This document shows, piece by piece, positions 38,001-45,293 of a stretch of DNA of 64,000 nucleotides. Under the pieces are notes generated by a model, which saw only the letters and a list, made by a program, of their open reading frames with translations, made no database searches and was not told the origin of the DNA. A program made the position numbers and the translations under genes. This DNA is from Platycnemis pennipes. Lineage: Eukaryota > Arthropoda > Insecta > Odonata > Platycnemididae. How positions within the stretch are numbered: position 1 is the stretch's first letter; every line of letters starts with the position of its first letter. The DNA lies in the NCBI GenBank assembly GCA_933228895.1, contig OW121854.1, positions 11,349,131-11,413,130 of the forward strand, in the 5' to 3' direction.

Positions 38001-41000
38001 CGTAGATGCCCGTCCATTCGTCACCGATTCCCCTGCCTTGCACGCACTATGAGAAAAGGGAAGGTGGATCCTTTGGAAAGAGTACATAGTGGTTTGTCTC
38101 ACTCAGAAAAAAGTAGTGCCTGCATTTCGGAAGACGTTCACCCGGCAAGAGCACGGTCACTCATCCACCACTGAGGGATTGGCTCAAGAACGCTACACGA
38201 CCCTTTCCCAATTGCCCTTCCATAGAGGGGGGGGGGGGGGGAGGGAAGGGAAGAGAGAGAGTCAATCACTCACACAGCCGGGCGAGTGCAATTCGGATTG
38301 TTTAGTTTACGAGCAACTGACGGACAGCCAAGAGGTTGAGGAGAAAAAATTTTCCCAAACATTTTAATTATTTTTAATAAGTTGATATGATTTACTATAT
38401 CGAGTATTGTTCATCCTTATGTATAAAAATAGCATAAACTTGAAAAAAAAAACAAAAAGAAAACAAAAAAATAAACATATTTTGGATATAATACGCAAAT
38501 ATGTAAATTTGTTCGTGACCCACCGGTGGGCCACACCGCTCACGCTGAAAAAAGTTTCAGGAGGGGCGGCATGACCCACCGGTGGGTCACACTAAGTGTC
38601 ACATAGTAGTCTGTTATTTGAACTGTGACTAACCTCTGGGTGAAGTCACTTGAGAAGTCCTCGATTCCTACTCTCACTATACCCCTCGCAAGTTACGACA
38701 ATTCACAGAATTTTATTGCCGCGGCGCTAGACGCGTCTGCGTGACCCACCGGCGGGTCACGCTGCAGTGAACGTGTTAAGTCATCAAAAAAATCATTATT
38801 GTCAAATTTGGTGTAACAAACGGATGATCTTTTGGCTCCTTTGGTGTTTCCTAGCACGGAGTGTGTACTATGCATTGATTGGCAGCGTTTGAAGGCATTC
38901 CCGCTTTTCTTCCATAGGCTCGTGGCGTAGCAGCGGTCGCTCATCTCGGGTGGGCACTGCAGCCGGTGATGGGGACACAGGGGTGCAGCAGCAGATGGCG
39001 AGATACGCAGCCATCACCCACCACCACGAGCAGCTATCTTCCCACTCTCCAACGCGGACTGGAAGCAGCGGTAATGCATGTTCACTACTGCACTCACACG
39101 GGGTGAATCCCATTTCATTGCGTCTCCCTCTGCTCTCTTATTTGCGCAGACTTTGGCACAATAGTCACTTGGTGAAGTACGTGTTGTCTTGAGGGAGAGT
39201 AGCTGGACACGGAACATGCAGAATGAACGGAATGCAAACGTCCATGCTAAATTTTTGGGCTCTTCACTTTTTTCCAAATCTGTTGGCCAAGTTCACTTCC
39301 ATTTAGTAAAATGAACTCTTAACTGTTTTTAAGTAAATAAACTAAAAAAATAATTTTGAATTAAATAAAGTAAATTGTAATAAATTGACTGGATAAATAT
39401 TCCTCGGATACTTGTACATAAGCTTTCTCGTGCATCTCAGAGGGTAACTCCGTTAAAGTTTTCACGGCTAGCTCGCGAGCTTTGAATTTGTCAGAGTGTA
39501 CTGTCGACTTAGAAGCATCTTGAGCACCATCTGGTGGCAGGGAGAGGAAGGTTTGACATCACACGAGTAACTGTTCGTCATGCAATAGTTTGCCATTGCG
39601 TTTCACAGTGTTGAATTCTTTCACTTTTTAAATAATTATGAAAACTACTATTGAAATGAATTATCTCCACAAGCCGTAATAGGTAATCCTTTCGTTTGTG
39701 GTATAAAGGGGAAAGGGTCCTTTTTGGAAATGGCAACAGTACCTCAGTGTTACTTCTGGCCTGAGAAAGGTCTTCTGGTCAGCAACAAGCTTCAAGGAGC
39801 CAGAAGGAGGCCTTGTTAATAAACACAACACTTCTTGTATTTCTACAAAGAACACTGATGCACTTGCACAAACAAACACTGATGTTGGCATACGCCACTT
39901 GTCAAGGGAAGGTAAAAAATGGAGGAGGGGGAGGACGAAAGGTGTTAATGTATACATATTTCAGCCACAAAGTGGCCCTCTTCAGTGTACTGAAGGTGTG
40001 TACCTCTAGACAACACGGAGTTGACTGAGTAAAAATTGGGGCATCCGAAACCATATACAGTCGGATCCGGATTTAAGGTTTTCGCATTTAACGTTTTTCC
40101 GCATTTAACATTTATTTTTTGAGGTCCCGATATATTCCCTATAAAAACAATGTAAAAATTGTCCTAATTTAGCGTCTCCGCATTCTGCGTTTTTCTTCAT
40201 TCTAGGTCGTAAAAATTTTCCCGCACAAGATTTTTTACCCGATTTAAGGTTTATTAATGATGATTCATGCACATGAATATCCATACATCAGTGAAGACTA
40301 TCACCAGCATTAGTTTTCAATAGGTCGACGGTCCTTAAGGTTTCGCTTTAAGATGCTTGTATGTATACAATGAATGAATGTATAATGAACATACGAACAT
40401 TAAGATATTGTATGCTCTTGGTAATACATACATAAATGTAAAACCGCATTTTCCCCTATAGTAGGTTTAACCCAATGATGACCCAATGATGCCATATTAG
40501 GCAGTTGAAATCGTCGAAATTTTCCCGGGTGCTGTGTAGAAAAAATGAATGTGGAACTGCACGCCATGTGAGAAAATTGCATGTGAAGCAGCAGATTAAT
40601 TTCTCGGAGGTGCAAATCAAAATTGATTGCTAAATAAGGCATTCTCATTATGTCGTACCATCAATAATATTCTCATAATCGGAAAGTATCAATATTTTGC
40701 AAAATGAAATGTCTTTCTTTCGCTCGTCTTTAATGATGCTATGATGATGATTTTTCGAGTACATAGCCGCCTACACCTCACTTTTACAGAATAAAATGGG
40801 TGTAAAAATGCATCGAGACCACTGAGAAATGTGTAAAAATGGAATTTTTAACGTTGATAACCATCCACACTAACATTGCCAGTGGGAATTTTCCTTGACT
40901 CCATTTTTCTTAGGAAAATTTCCAACATCTATTAGGTGCTGCAGTGACAAAGGCAGTAAAATTTAACCCCAGAAAATGCAGAGGTAGGCTTCATGCTAAG

Positions 41001-44000
41001 TTACGGCCGCACAAAAAAAGGCGGGAGGGTTGAATTACAATGTATTTTGCCTGAAGGTTCAAATTAGAGCATTAATTAGTTAGGGTTGGATGGTCGGTAG
41101 TAAGGGTTTATTTAGTTGCGTAACAGATTAAAAAAATACAATTTATTATAAAGCCACATTTGAAGCCAGTGAGAAATGGCTCAGAAAAGAGAGTTGGCGA
41201 CTTCTTTGTAAATCATATGCTCCTCGGCAGTCGAGTCGGCAGTGTTACAAGGAAAAACTCTTCAACAAGACCACTGATCGACCAGTACCAGTCTCCTGGG
41301 TGCTATTGGTTTATAGAGAGCAGAGGCTGCTGGCTTTGATTTTGGGATGGCTTCAAAAAGGAAATCTCTTAGCTTCGAAGAGAAAAATTATTGAGGAGGT
41401 GGATAAAAATCCTCACTTAAAGAGAATTGACTTGGCGAAGAAGCTGCTCATGCCAGTAACAACATTGAACAACATCATAATGAAAAGGGAAGCAAGTTTA
41501 AGAGAATCCACAGCATTGGGTGTTTTATCTAAGCGTCGTAAGCACTCAAAAAAGTCCTCGTTTGAGGAACTGGAGAGCCATTTACATTGCATTGGTGAGA
41601 AAGGCAATTGTATCAATAAATTGTGGGCAGCAACAAGCCAAAATAAATTTGTTACAGGCAATCCATTTCGTTGCAAGCACATGGGAAAGTGTGAATAGTG
41701 CAACCTTCTAAAATTGTTTGGCCAATTTGTTCCTGAATACCACTGAAACAGATTGTGATTTGCAAACTTTTGTGGACGATAATGAATGGCAAACTTTGAA
41801 TTCAGAAATATTGTTCAGTGATTTTGTTGAATGTGATGATGACCTGCAGACCAGTGGCACTGTTTCAATAGGGGAATTGTGTGGTACATCAAATGAAACA
41901 GATTCTAACTGCAGTGAGAATGAGGATGAGGAAGTGCCAACAGTGGCTAATACCTTTTCGCAGGCTGTGGTTGGACTTGAAAAATTGAAATCATATTTTT
42001 CATCCGTTGAGAACAATCAATCTACTTTACTCACGGTTTCAAAACTGGAAAAAGAGCTACTTCTTAGTTACATTTAAAAAAATAAGCAGAGTAAAATTTC
42101 AGATTTTTTTTTTAAAGTAGCTGTTGAGAAATATAATTAGTCTCTCCTAAAAGTTTTAAAATTGATATTGAATTCCTGAGTAGTCAGAAGGCTAAAGGAT
42201 TGTATTTTTGGTTGAGGCATTTTCATTTTTGGTTCATTTTTCATTTATTTTCGTTTTGTCACTGAATCCAACCTTCTTTGGGAAGAGCATGTAAAACTAA
42301 TGAAAACTTTTTATTGTTTTAGGTGACCCCTTTTAGTGACTTTTATATTTATTATATTATTATTTATTATATTATTATTTATTATATTGTAATTATATTT
42401 TCTTTTCGTAGAAAGCTGTTCTAATCATTACAGACCTTAAAACCTCAAAAAAATGGCAAGTCCTCATTTAGTGTTTTTCCGCATTCAGTGTTTTAAATTT
42501 TGTCCCCCCTGAAAAACCTTAAATCAGGATTCTACTATATACCTTTCCCCTTTATACCACAAATGAAAGGATTACCTATTATGGCTTGTGGAGACAATTC
42601 ATTTCAATAGATACTTTTGCCATAAGAGCTCACCGTTTTCATTTGAGGAAAACTACTACTAATATCATTTTAAAATCCAACTGCTTCAAATACATACTCC
42701 AAAGGTATCTTTATCTTTGATCTAGATATTCGATTAGATTAGATCTAGATAAAAGACAGAGGTCTATCTTTTGATCAAGATAACAAAGCAAATAGGAAAG
42801 TACCATATTATTAATTGTTGGCTAATTGGCAGAAGAGCATACAGCATGGATACAGAGAAGCGGGAATCAAAGTTTGAGTCAGATGTCTTAGCATGGGGAG
42901 GGGTCTTTGTGTGAGACACGCTCTGTCTGTTTGCACGAGTGCTCTGGCTGATGTAGAATGCAGGGCAGTGTGTGTGAGTGTAAGATGTTACATTTCAACC
43001 AATGCAAATTTTGCACAAATAATTTTCATTGTCGACTAATTAAATGAATTTATAGAGCTCATTGTTCTCTTTAATTTAAGTACTCTCTCTCTCTATAATC
43101 CTTCGATAAGCACTGAAGTTACAGGAATTTAAATGTCCGGCGTGTACACAAATTGTGACTCATTTCCCCCTTCGCTCAGCACAATAGAAGGGGGAGAGTT
43201 CGGGTCAACAATGGCCTGCTTTCCTCTACACAATGCTCTGTCATTTATCCCTTTTGGCTCCATGCAAGAGGACAACTAGTGCCGTGAGTGAGTGGCCACT
43301 TTCAGCTTTAATGTGAGGAGTGGCTGCATTGTTGAATTCAACCATTATATGGGGAAAATATGCCCATTAATGATTCACTAATGAAAATTTAATGATTCAC
43401 CAATTTAATTTGCTAATTTTATTTTTTGGTGAAGGTTATTAAAGACTGATAAAAAACAATCTACTTGTACTTTGCTGCCCATCTGCAAATTGTTATTTAT
43501 CCCTCTTAAATATCCTTTACCAAAAAGTCAAATTAGTATCCAAAATTGTAAGATCAATCCTTGGGATGATTATTAAGGGGTTATGGTCCGGACAACCTTG
43601 GACAGTTCTGGGCGGCCTTTTCTGGCCTTCTTTTCACTCTGTCTGTGTTTGTACACACACCTATGTATATTTGATAGTCTTGTAGTTTTCTTCATTTCAT
43701 TCAAGAGATGTCATTTCATGTAATGATTGGAAAGAAATATTTTTATTTCCCTAGTTGAGCGAGAAAACCTAGCTGAACTTTGGCTCATTAACACTTACTT
43801 CCGAGATAGAAATTTGAAAAAAATCAACCTCTAGTGGCACGTTTCTACAGGTACCTTGGAGCTCACAGGTCAATATTAATGTTTTAGGCTGCAATCATGC
43901 AAGTGGAGGATCCCTGCTCACTTAAAATCATAATTGTTTCGGGGACTGTTGAGGTGAACTGGGTTGTTACAAATTTATTTCCTCCCAGCCTTACTAGTGC

Positions 44001-44804
44001 CACTGACACTGTGGCAATGTTGGGTCACCCTTTCCTTCCCCCTCCCTCTCACATGGGTTGCTGCCAACACGCCAAAGAGTGTCAGGTTACAGAAACTGAA
44101 ATCAGTTCAGAGATACAGTTGAAACAGAGCTTCGATAACTATGTTGGACAGGTTTGCACCTTTTTGAAGGTACACTGTCAAGGGTTTCATAAGTCTCTTG
44201 AGTTCATTTTTAAAGCTTTGTGCTAACTAATGATTATTATTGTGCTATAACTAATAGATTTTGAAAATGTCTATACCTTTTATGTGAATGTTGCCTAATA
44301 TACCACTCTGTATCACTCATTATCATTGTATTGACAAAGCCTATACATAGAATTTACTTGCCTGTATTGATTCTCTGGGTTAGTAAACTACTACTACTAC
44401 TACTATTAGAAGAATACATATGGAGTGAAGTAATGATAATAACTCATTGTTCATGCACCTGCCACTTATTAATACCATTCGGCACTATCCTTTTATTAAT
44501 GCATTTATTTGACCTTTGAAGAGGTTTAATACTCTCTACATCAATTAATCCTTATGGAAAAAAGTTGCTACATCTTCCTCCTTTCATTTTTACATATAAT
44601 ACATACTATTCTCCCACTAAGTAATGTGGAAAATTTTTGGAACCTTTTCTGTGAACGGTCATTACTTTAAGTCATGCAAAATTTTCAGATATTTCGCGGC
44701 CACAGTCTAGTGTTGAACGAGCCAGGACGTTTGGGGTGAAGAACCCGGTTGACGAAGATGAATTTGGTGATGAAGAGCTTGGAGATGACCTTTTACCAGA
44801 GTGA
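6074..44804 (+). CDS. IFT88: IFT88, intraflagellar transport protein 88 (C-terminal nine exons)
   Basis: IFT88 is the long TPR-repeat subunit of the IFT-B core and is needed to build and maintain cilia. In insects that means sensory neurons and, in some, sperm. Nine exons (6074-6305, 9386-9793, 10732-10918, 16559-16706, 22109-22220, 30309-30543, 32272-32397, 38918-39070, 44689-44804) join with matching phases into 571 codons plus stop. Landmarks shared with animal IFT88 are GDPETMKKAF, DIDDDEKY, GYDWCV, EALYNLG, EDALDCFLKL, SNLEVIEWLGSY, RRCGNYQQAL, NLECLRFLIRLC and the acidic tail GDEELGDDLLPE. Exons encoding the N-terminal region are not in the window. The introns hold most of the transposons listed here. 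The order, spacing and frame all fit a functional gene; no frameshift or internal stop was seen. Confidence 0.95.
6552..6640 (+). repeat. one-ended hAT-like terminus with GGATCC motifs
   Basis: TAGTGATGG followed by repeated GGATCC/GGATC motifs resembles the sequence at 52681. No matching right end is found nearby. Confidence 0.35.
6855..8357. mobile_element. TA-flanked non-autonomous DNA element (copy 1)
   Basis: The left end CCGTATTTACGCGTGTAAGCC and right end GGCTTACACGAGTAAATACGG are inverted copies, each bordered by TA (6853-6854 and 8358-8359). A second inverted motif (GTAAGCCGCGCAC) follows inside the left end. No transposase is recognised. The left 0.6 kb recurs in reverse at 53128-53688. 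TA duplication suggests the Tc1/mariner-pogo group, but this is not proven. Confidence 0.8.
8393..8571 (-). mobile_element. RTE LINE 3' end fragment
   Basis: On the - strand this matches the 3' ends of the copies at 21024 and 24780. It encodes NGKGRPRMRYMEQVVKDVEE and ...IEWRAASNQS before a GAT-rich tail (ccgatggtgatgatg). Confidence 0.8.
8740..9207 (+). mobile_element. possible LTR remnant with primer-binding-like site
   Basis: The segment starts TGTTGG, has a TATATAAG box at 9073-9080 and AATAAA at 9169-9174, and ends ...TTTCA at 9207. TGGTGCCCAACACCC follows at 9216, resembling a Lys-tRNA primer-binding site. No gag/pol remains before the IFT88 exon at 9386, and I found no target duplication. 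It may be a truncated LTR retrotransposon. Confidence 0.4.
9386..9793 (+). CDS. IFT88: IFT88 exon
   Basis: 136 codons, phase 0 at both ends, after the acceptor tgctccag. The donor is TTG|gttcgt, which is weak but is placed by alignment: TNLAFIHFL joins QGDIEQA in the next exon with no gap against the usual IFT88 spacing. GYDWCV is the clearest landmark. It is more GC-rich than the surrounding intron. Confidence 0.9.
9794..10731. other. IFT88 intron, nothing recognised
   Basis: Ordinary AT-rich intron. I saw no repeats, element ends or coding signal. Confidence 0.6.
10732..10918 (+). CDS. IFT88: IFT88 exon ending at a GC donor
   Basis: After the acceptor tccttctag it encodes paired TPR helices (QGDIEQAEKYADLARQAD, NLGNCAFVKGDVEKA, EALYNLG). 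It ends TTAG|gcaagtaa. The GT four bases further on would put the next exon out of frame and reach a stop, so the GC donor is required. Confidence 0.9.
11508..13148 (+). mobile_element. Tigger-like element with CAGTTGAGCA ends
   Basis: CAGTTGAGCACCCTTAATCC at 11508 mirrors GGATTAAAGATGCTCAACTG ending at 13148, with TA on both sides (11506-11507, 13149-13150). These are classic Tigger-type termini. It lies inside the 11415-14714 element, so it inserted later. Length is about 1.64 kb. Confidence 0.9.
11951..12150 (+). pseudogene. Tigger transposase N-terminal helix-turn-helix remnant
   Basis: Reading + strand: HKTLTIAEKVQVVKKLDAVA, SVKRLTETYYVGSSTI, stop, HIKKLKEK. This is the CENP-B/psq-type DNA-binding start of Tigger transposases, with an internal stop. 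The DDE core is not recognisable downstream; only an acidic stretch near 12600 remains. Confidence 0.8.
13999..14030 (+). repeat. poly-C tract (32 C)
   Basis: An uninterrupted run of cytosines. Length may vary between individuals or be affected by assembly. Confidence 0.9.
14715..15549. other. IFT88 intron, nothing recognised
   Basis: Contains a short A/T run and a G-rich stretch near 15180. No coding signal or element ends. Confidence 0.6.
15553..16085. mobile_element. Harbinger-type MITE, 533 bp
   Basis: About 55-bp terminal inverted repeats (GGCCGGGATTACGATGGATG at the left, its near-complement at the right) are bordered by TAA at 15550-15552 and 16086-16088. A three-base TAA/TTA duplication is typical of PIF/Harbinger. 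No transposase is present. Confidence 0.85.
16559..16706 (+). CDS. IFT88: IFT88 exon
   Basis: After the acceptor tttttccag it reads LAHKNQGNHEDALDCFLKL and ends at AATG|gtaaac inside a Trp codon completed by the next exon. It is a TPR segment. Confidence 0.93.
16760..16945 (-). mobile_element. tRNA-derived SINE
   Basis: On the - strand GTTGGTAAC (A-box-like) is followed about 40 bases later by GGTTGGAACCC (B-box-like), with CGAGCATGTGTGTGG after it. This fits a tRNA-derived SINE head; the exact ends are approximate. Confidence 0.6.
16946..21023. other. IFT88 intron, nothing recognised
   Basis: About 4 kb of AT-rich intron. Short open frames exist, but none shows a familiar domain or splice context. 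Confidence 0.55.
21024..21880 (+). mobile_element. RTE LINE, 5'-truncated copy
   Basis: It is collinear with 27447-28300 of the longer copy, from the reverse transcriptase C-terminus to the 3' tail. The end reads GKGRPR and RRIEWRAASNQS, then a (GATGAT)n tail at 21865-21915. Stops and frameshifts are present. The region that would hold FADD is garbled (FANAD followed by a stop). Confidence 0.88.
22109..22220 (+). CDS. IFT88: IFT88 exon
   Basis: After the acceptor tgtttacag it completes Trp, then reads YLLLLGMVPSDPGILQKVGQ and ends at a codon boundary before gtgagt. Confidence 0.93.
22283..23087. mobile_element. DNA element with CAGGGTTTATAGGA ends and AATTA duplication
   Basis: The left CAGGGTTTATAGGA and right TCCTATAAACCCTG are inverted, with AATTA on both sides (22278-22282, 23088-23092). 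Repeated CTGGAAAAGTCAGGGAAA motifs sit inside both ends. There is no transposase. The 5-bp duplication does not by itself fix a superfamily. It sits 62 bases downstream of an IFT88 exon. Confidence 0.82.
23093..24005. other. IFT88 intron, nothing recognised
   Basis: No element ends or coding signal seen. Confidence 0.55.
24006..24152. repeat. long hairpin, Penelope-like terminal sequence
   Basis: Two arms of about 60 bases (gacaaaatagactttgtatt... and its near-perfect reverse complement) flank a loop. The - strand of the left arm and loop reads CTGATGA, a short stem, then AAAACC, resembling a hammerhead-ribozyme core of the Penelope type. Confidence 0.65.
25221..25829 (+). pseudogene. RTE endonuclease domain
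   Basis: AP-endonuclease-like domain that nicks target DNA for target-primed reverse transcription. Motifs are LDMLGISEMRW at the N-terminus, VQVYMPT and LGDWNAVVGEGKDGR. It stops after FQIDNI at 25829. The conserved SDHNLV motif (DIDSDHNLVMMK) appears beyond the break, near 25890, in another frame. Confidence 0.85.
26590..28060 (+). pseudogene. RTE reverse transcriptase domain
   Basis: The N-terminal palm region (FEKNIIIPIAKKKRAENCEH) is split from the rest by a MITE at 26811-27042. The core (27145-27714) carries FVDLEKAFDNVDW and KGVRQGCALSPIFFNVYI. The catalytic FADD box reads FAID, so the first Asp of the pair is lost. A stop at 27712 and further frameshifts follow. Confidence 0.85.
26811..27042. 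mobile_element. TTAA-flanked MITE (piggyBac-like) inside RTE
   Basis: CACACTTAATGC at the left and GTTGAGTGTG at the right are imperfect inverted ends flanked by TTAA (26807-26810, 27043-27046). Taking out the element and one TTAA rejoins the RTE reading frame exactly. The right half contains a palindrome built on CCTTGAATTCAAGG. Confidence 0.85.
28300..28867. other. IFT88 intron, nothing recognised
   Basis: No element ends or coding signal. Confidence 0.55.
28878..29110. mobile_element. Harbinger-type MITE, 233 bp
   Basis: AGGCCGCTTTACATGATACA at the left mirrors TGTATCTTGTAAAGTGGCCT at the right, with TTA duplicated at 28875-28877 and 29111-29113. Internal tracts repeat TTGTACAATTT. It is inserted at the left edge of the hAT element below. 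Confidence 0.88.
29112..29952. mobile_element. hAT element with GATCGATGA subterminal repeats
   Basis: TAGGCTTGTGC and GCACAAGCCTA form the ends. The 8-bp duplication is TTGCTTGT (28868-28875, now across the MITE) and TTACTTGT (29953-29960), 7 of 8 matching. Dense GATCGATGA-type repeats fill 29140-29280, and GATTCTCATCG repeats fill 29690-29930. The core keeps part of a transposase on the - strand. Confidence 0.82.
29431..29712 (-). pseudogene. hAT transposase C-terminal dimerisation domain
   Basis: The fragment reads KYARKYLCLPATSTPSERFF followed by SDAGNVV, the signature of the hAT C-terminal dimerisation domain, and ends with a stop. The BED finger and the rest of the catalytic domain are missing, so this is an internally deleted copy. 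Confidence 0.9.
30149..30245 (+). mobile_element. tRNA-derived SINE head next to an IFT88 acceptor
   Basis: TAGCGGCGGGG (A-box-like) and GGTTCGTATCC (B box) are spaced as in a tRNA. The sequence is followed by an unrelated-looking body up to the exon at 30309. The anticodon arm is not clean enough to call a real tRNA gene. Confidence 0.65.
30309..30543 (+). CDS. IFT88: IFT88 exon
   Basis: After the acceptor cttcatccag it reads SNRYYPSNLEVIEWLGSY, one of the most conserved parts of the protein, and ends at GAGT|gtaagt. A tRNA-like SINE lies within 100 bases upstream of the acceptor. Confidence 0.95.
30544..31195. other. IFT88 intron, nothing recognised
   Basis: No element ends or coding signal. 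Confidence 0.55.
31196..31900 (-). mobile_element. Penelope-like element 3' fragment with GIY-YIG
   Basis: The - strand open frame 31888-31406 contains GVYLLSFKDT and AVYVGQTERAIRTRVKEH, the GIY-YIG endonuclease found at the C-terminus of Penelope-like reverse transcriptases. It is followed by a terminal segment with TTGATAATGA...GAAACCTGGGTCGG, a hammerhead-like motif. The reverse transcriptase is absent. Confidence 0.82.
32272..32397 (+). CDS. IFT88: IFT88 exon
   Basis: After the acceptor cttgcag it completes Cys, then reads LRFLIRLCSELGLKEAVEYA and a charged helix (KKAEKARDVRERIGS). It ends CCAG|gtgaaa. Confidence 0.95.
32398..34620. other. IFT88 intron, nothing recognised
   Basis: AT-rich intron with short G-rich stretches near 33240 and 33560. 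No domain is seen. Confidence 0.55.
34628..35624 (-). mobile_element. CR1/Jockey-like LINE 3' fragment
   Basis: The - strand frame 35624-34860 is the region after the reverse transcriptase core: FLGLYIHESLSWELHLDKLC, YAFIHSRLAFGIAAWG and a C-terminal end FYSIDEFM. It resembles the matching part of the LINE at 45294-47432. The (TAA)n tract at 34628-34650 is the tail. Confidence 0.85.
35846..36110 (-). pseudogene. Tigger-like DDE transposase fragment
   Basis: The - strand reads ITNAPAHPSNHHNKNLESFE and LYLPPNTSCSPWTSKLW. This corresponds to the second half of the DDE_1 domain, which normally reads DNAPAHP then LPPNTTSLIQPMD. The Asp before NAPAHP is changed to Thr. No terminal repeats were found. 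Confidence 0.75.
36500..37640. other. IFT88 intron, nothing recognised
   Basis: AT-rich, no element ends or coding signal. Confidence 0.55.
37646..38775. mobile_element. TTAA-flanked piggyBac-like element, non-autonomous
   Basis: CACGTTCACTGCGG at the left mirrors CTGCAGTGAACGTG at the right, with TTAA at 37642-37645 and 38776-38779. The 1.13 kb interior has no transposase but is relatively GC-rich and carries four copies of a 20-bp palindrome. Exact TTAA flanks suggest piggyBac. Confidence 0.85.
37693..38760. repeat. 20-bp palindrome present four times
   Basis: GTGACCCACCGGTGGGTCAC occurs at 37693-37712 (exact), 38515-38534, 38571-38590 and 38741-38760 (each with one change). One copy lies close to the left end and one just inside the right end of the TTAA element. 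Confidence 0.92.
38918..39070 (+). CDS. IFT88: IFT88 exon (low-complexity C-terminal linker)
   Basis: After the acceptor cttccatag and before gtaatg it encodes a Ser/Gly/His/Thr-rich stretch (SWRSSGRSSRVGTAAGDGD). Sequence identity alone does not prove it, but both phases fit its neighbours, and IFT88 proteins have a variable Ser/Gly/Arg-rich region here. Confidence 0.8.
39480..39625 (-). repeat. unclassified interspersed repeat, copy 1
   Basis: The reverse complement matches 50215-50365: GGCAAACTATTGCATG, then GTGTGATGTCAAAC / GTGTGACATCAAAC, then CCACCAGRTGGTGCT. Neither end shows terminal repeats. Confidence 0.7.
41347..42077 (+). pseudogene. Tigger (jerky-like) transposase, DDE core deleted
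   Basis: An ATG at 41347 starts MASKRKSLSFEEK, then a frameshift near 41385. The helix-turn-helix continues as IEEVDKNPHLKRIDLAKKLL and PVTTLNNIIMKRE. After 41700 comes only the acidic C-terminal tail (ENEDEEVPTVANTFSQAVVG, LEKLKSYFSS), ending at 42077. The whole catalytic domain is missing. Confidence 0.85.
42335..42390 (+). repeat. AT-rich tandem repeat (TATTATTATTTAT units)
   Basis: About three copies of a TATTATTATTTAT-like unit just inside the right end of the Tigger element. Confidence 0.7.
42613..44688. other. last IFT88 intron, nothing recognised
   Basis: Contains short (CT)n near 43082 and (CTA)n near 44389. No coding signal or element ends. Confidence 0.55.
44689..44804 (+). CDS. 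IFT88: IFT88 terminal exon
   Basis: After the acceptor aattttcag it encodes ISRPQSSVERARTFGVKNP and the conserved acidic end DEDEFGDEELGDDLLPE, then TGA at 44802-44804. Confidence 0.96.
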
Positions 44805-45092
44805 ATACAAAATGCCCACTTTGAGCTAGAGGTATTTTGTGAACTTGTATATTTTTTATGTTGATTTGGAAACTGCTTTTGTCATGCTGAACTGACAGGA
44901 ATTTCCCACTAACTAAACTACCAAGCAATCTAGTCTGAGTCTAGTCTATCTTACATCTCCAGAGCACTTTTAATTGATAATTAATTCAGTAATAAGAAAG
45001 GAATATGTGTGTGTAACTGGAAGAAGCATTAATATTTCTTGTCTTAGAAAGGAGTTATTTGTTCGAGGGTGAATGTGAAGAAACAAGAATGG

Positions 45093-45098
45093 AATAAA
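45093..45098 (+). promoter_or_regulatory. IFT88 polyadenylation signal (candidate)
   Basis: AATAAA lies about 290 bases after the IFT88 stop. It is the first clear signal downstream and precedes the LINE that starts near 45176. Confidence 0.55.
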
Positions 45099-45293
45099 TC
45101 TCTGTTGCTGTGCACAAATGGATTGTACCCAAGTGATTGTAGTAACTAACCATATTTTTTAAGTATGATGTTGTAATGATAATGATGATAATGATAATTT
45201 ATTCCATCCGGGAGACATTACAGGAATGTATTGGACAGGTCAAGATAAAAAAATATAAAAATGGTTCACAAAGAAGGCACGTATAGATTAACA

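Larger units (their letters stand above)
40058..42537 (+). mobile_element. Tigger-like element with internal deletion
   Basis: CAGTCGGATCCGGATTTAAGG at the left corresponds to CCTTAAATCAGGATTCTACT at the right, next to TA on each side. Inside both ends the CGCATTYARYGTTTTTCCGC-type motif repeats. The transposase inside has lost its DDE core. Confidence 0.85.
39649..42609. mobile_element. Penelope-like inverted terminal repeats enclosing a Tigger
   Basis: About 68-bp inverted arms at 39649-39717 and 42541-42609 (GGTAATCCTTTCRTTTGTGG and flanks) match nearly perfectly. Between the left arm and the Tigger, the - strand at 39985-39958 carries CTGAAGAGGGCCACTTTGTG followed by GCTGAAAT, similar to Penelope hammerhead-type termini. 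No Penelope coding region remains. Confidence 0.6.
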
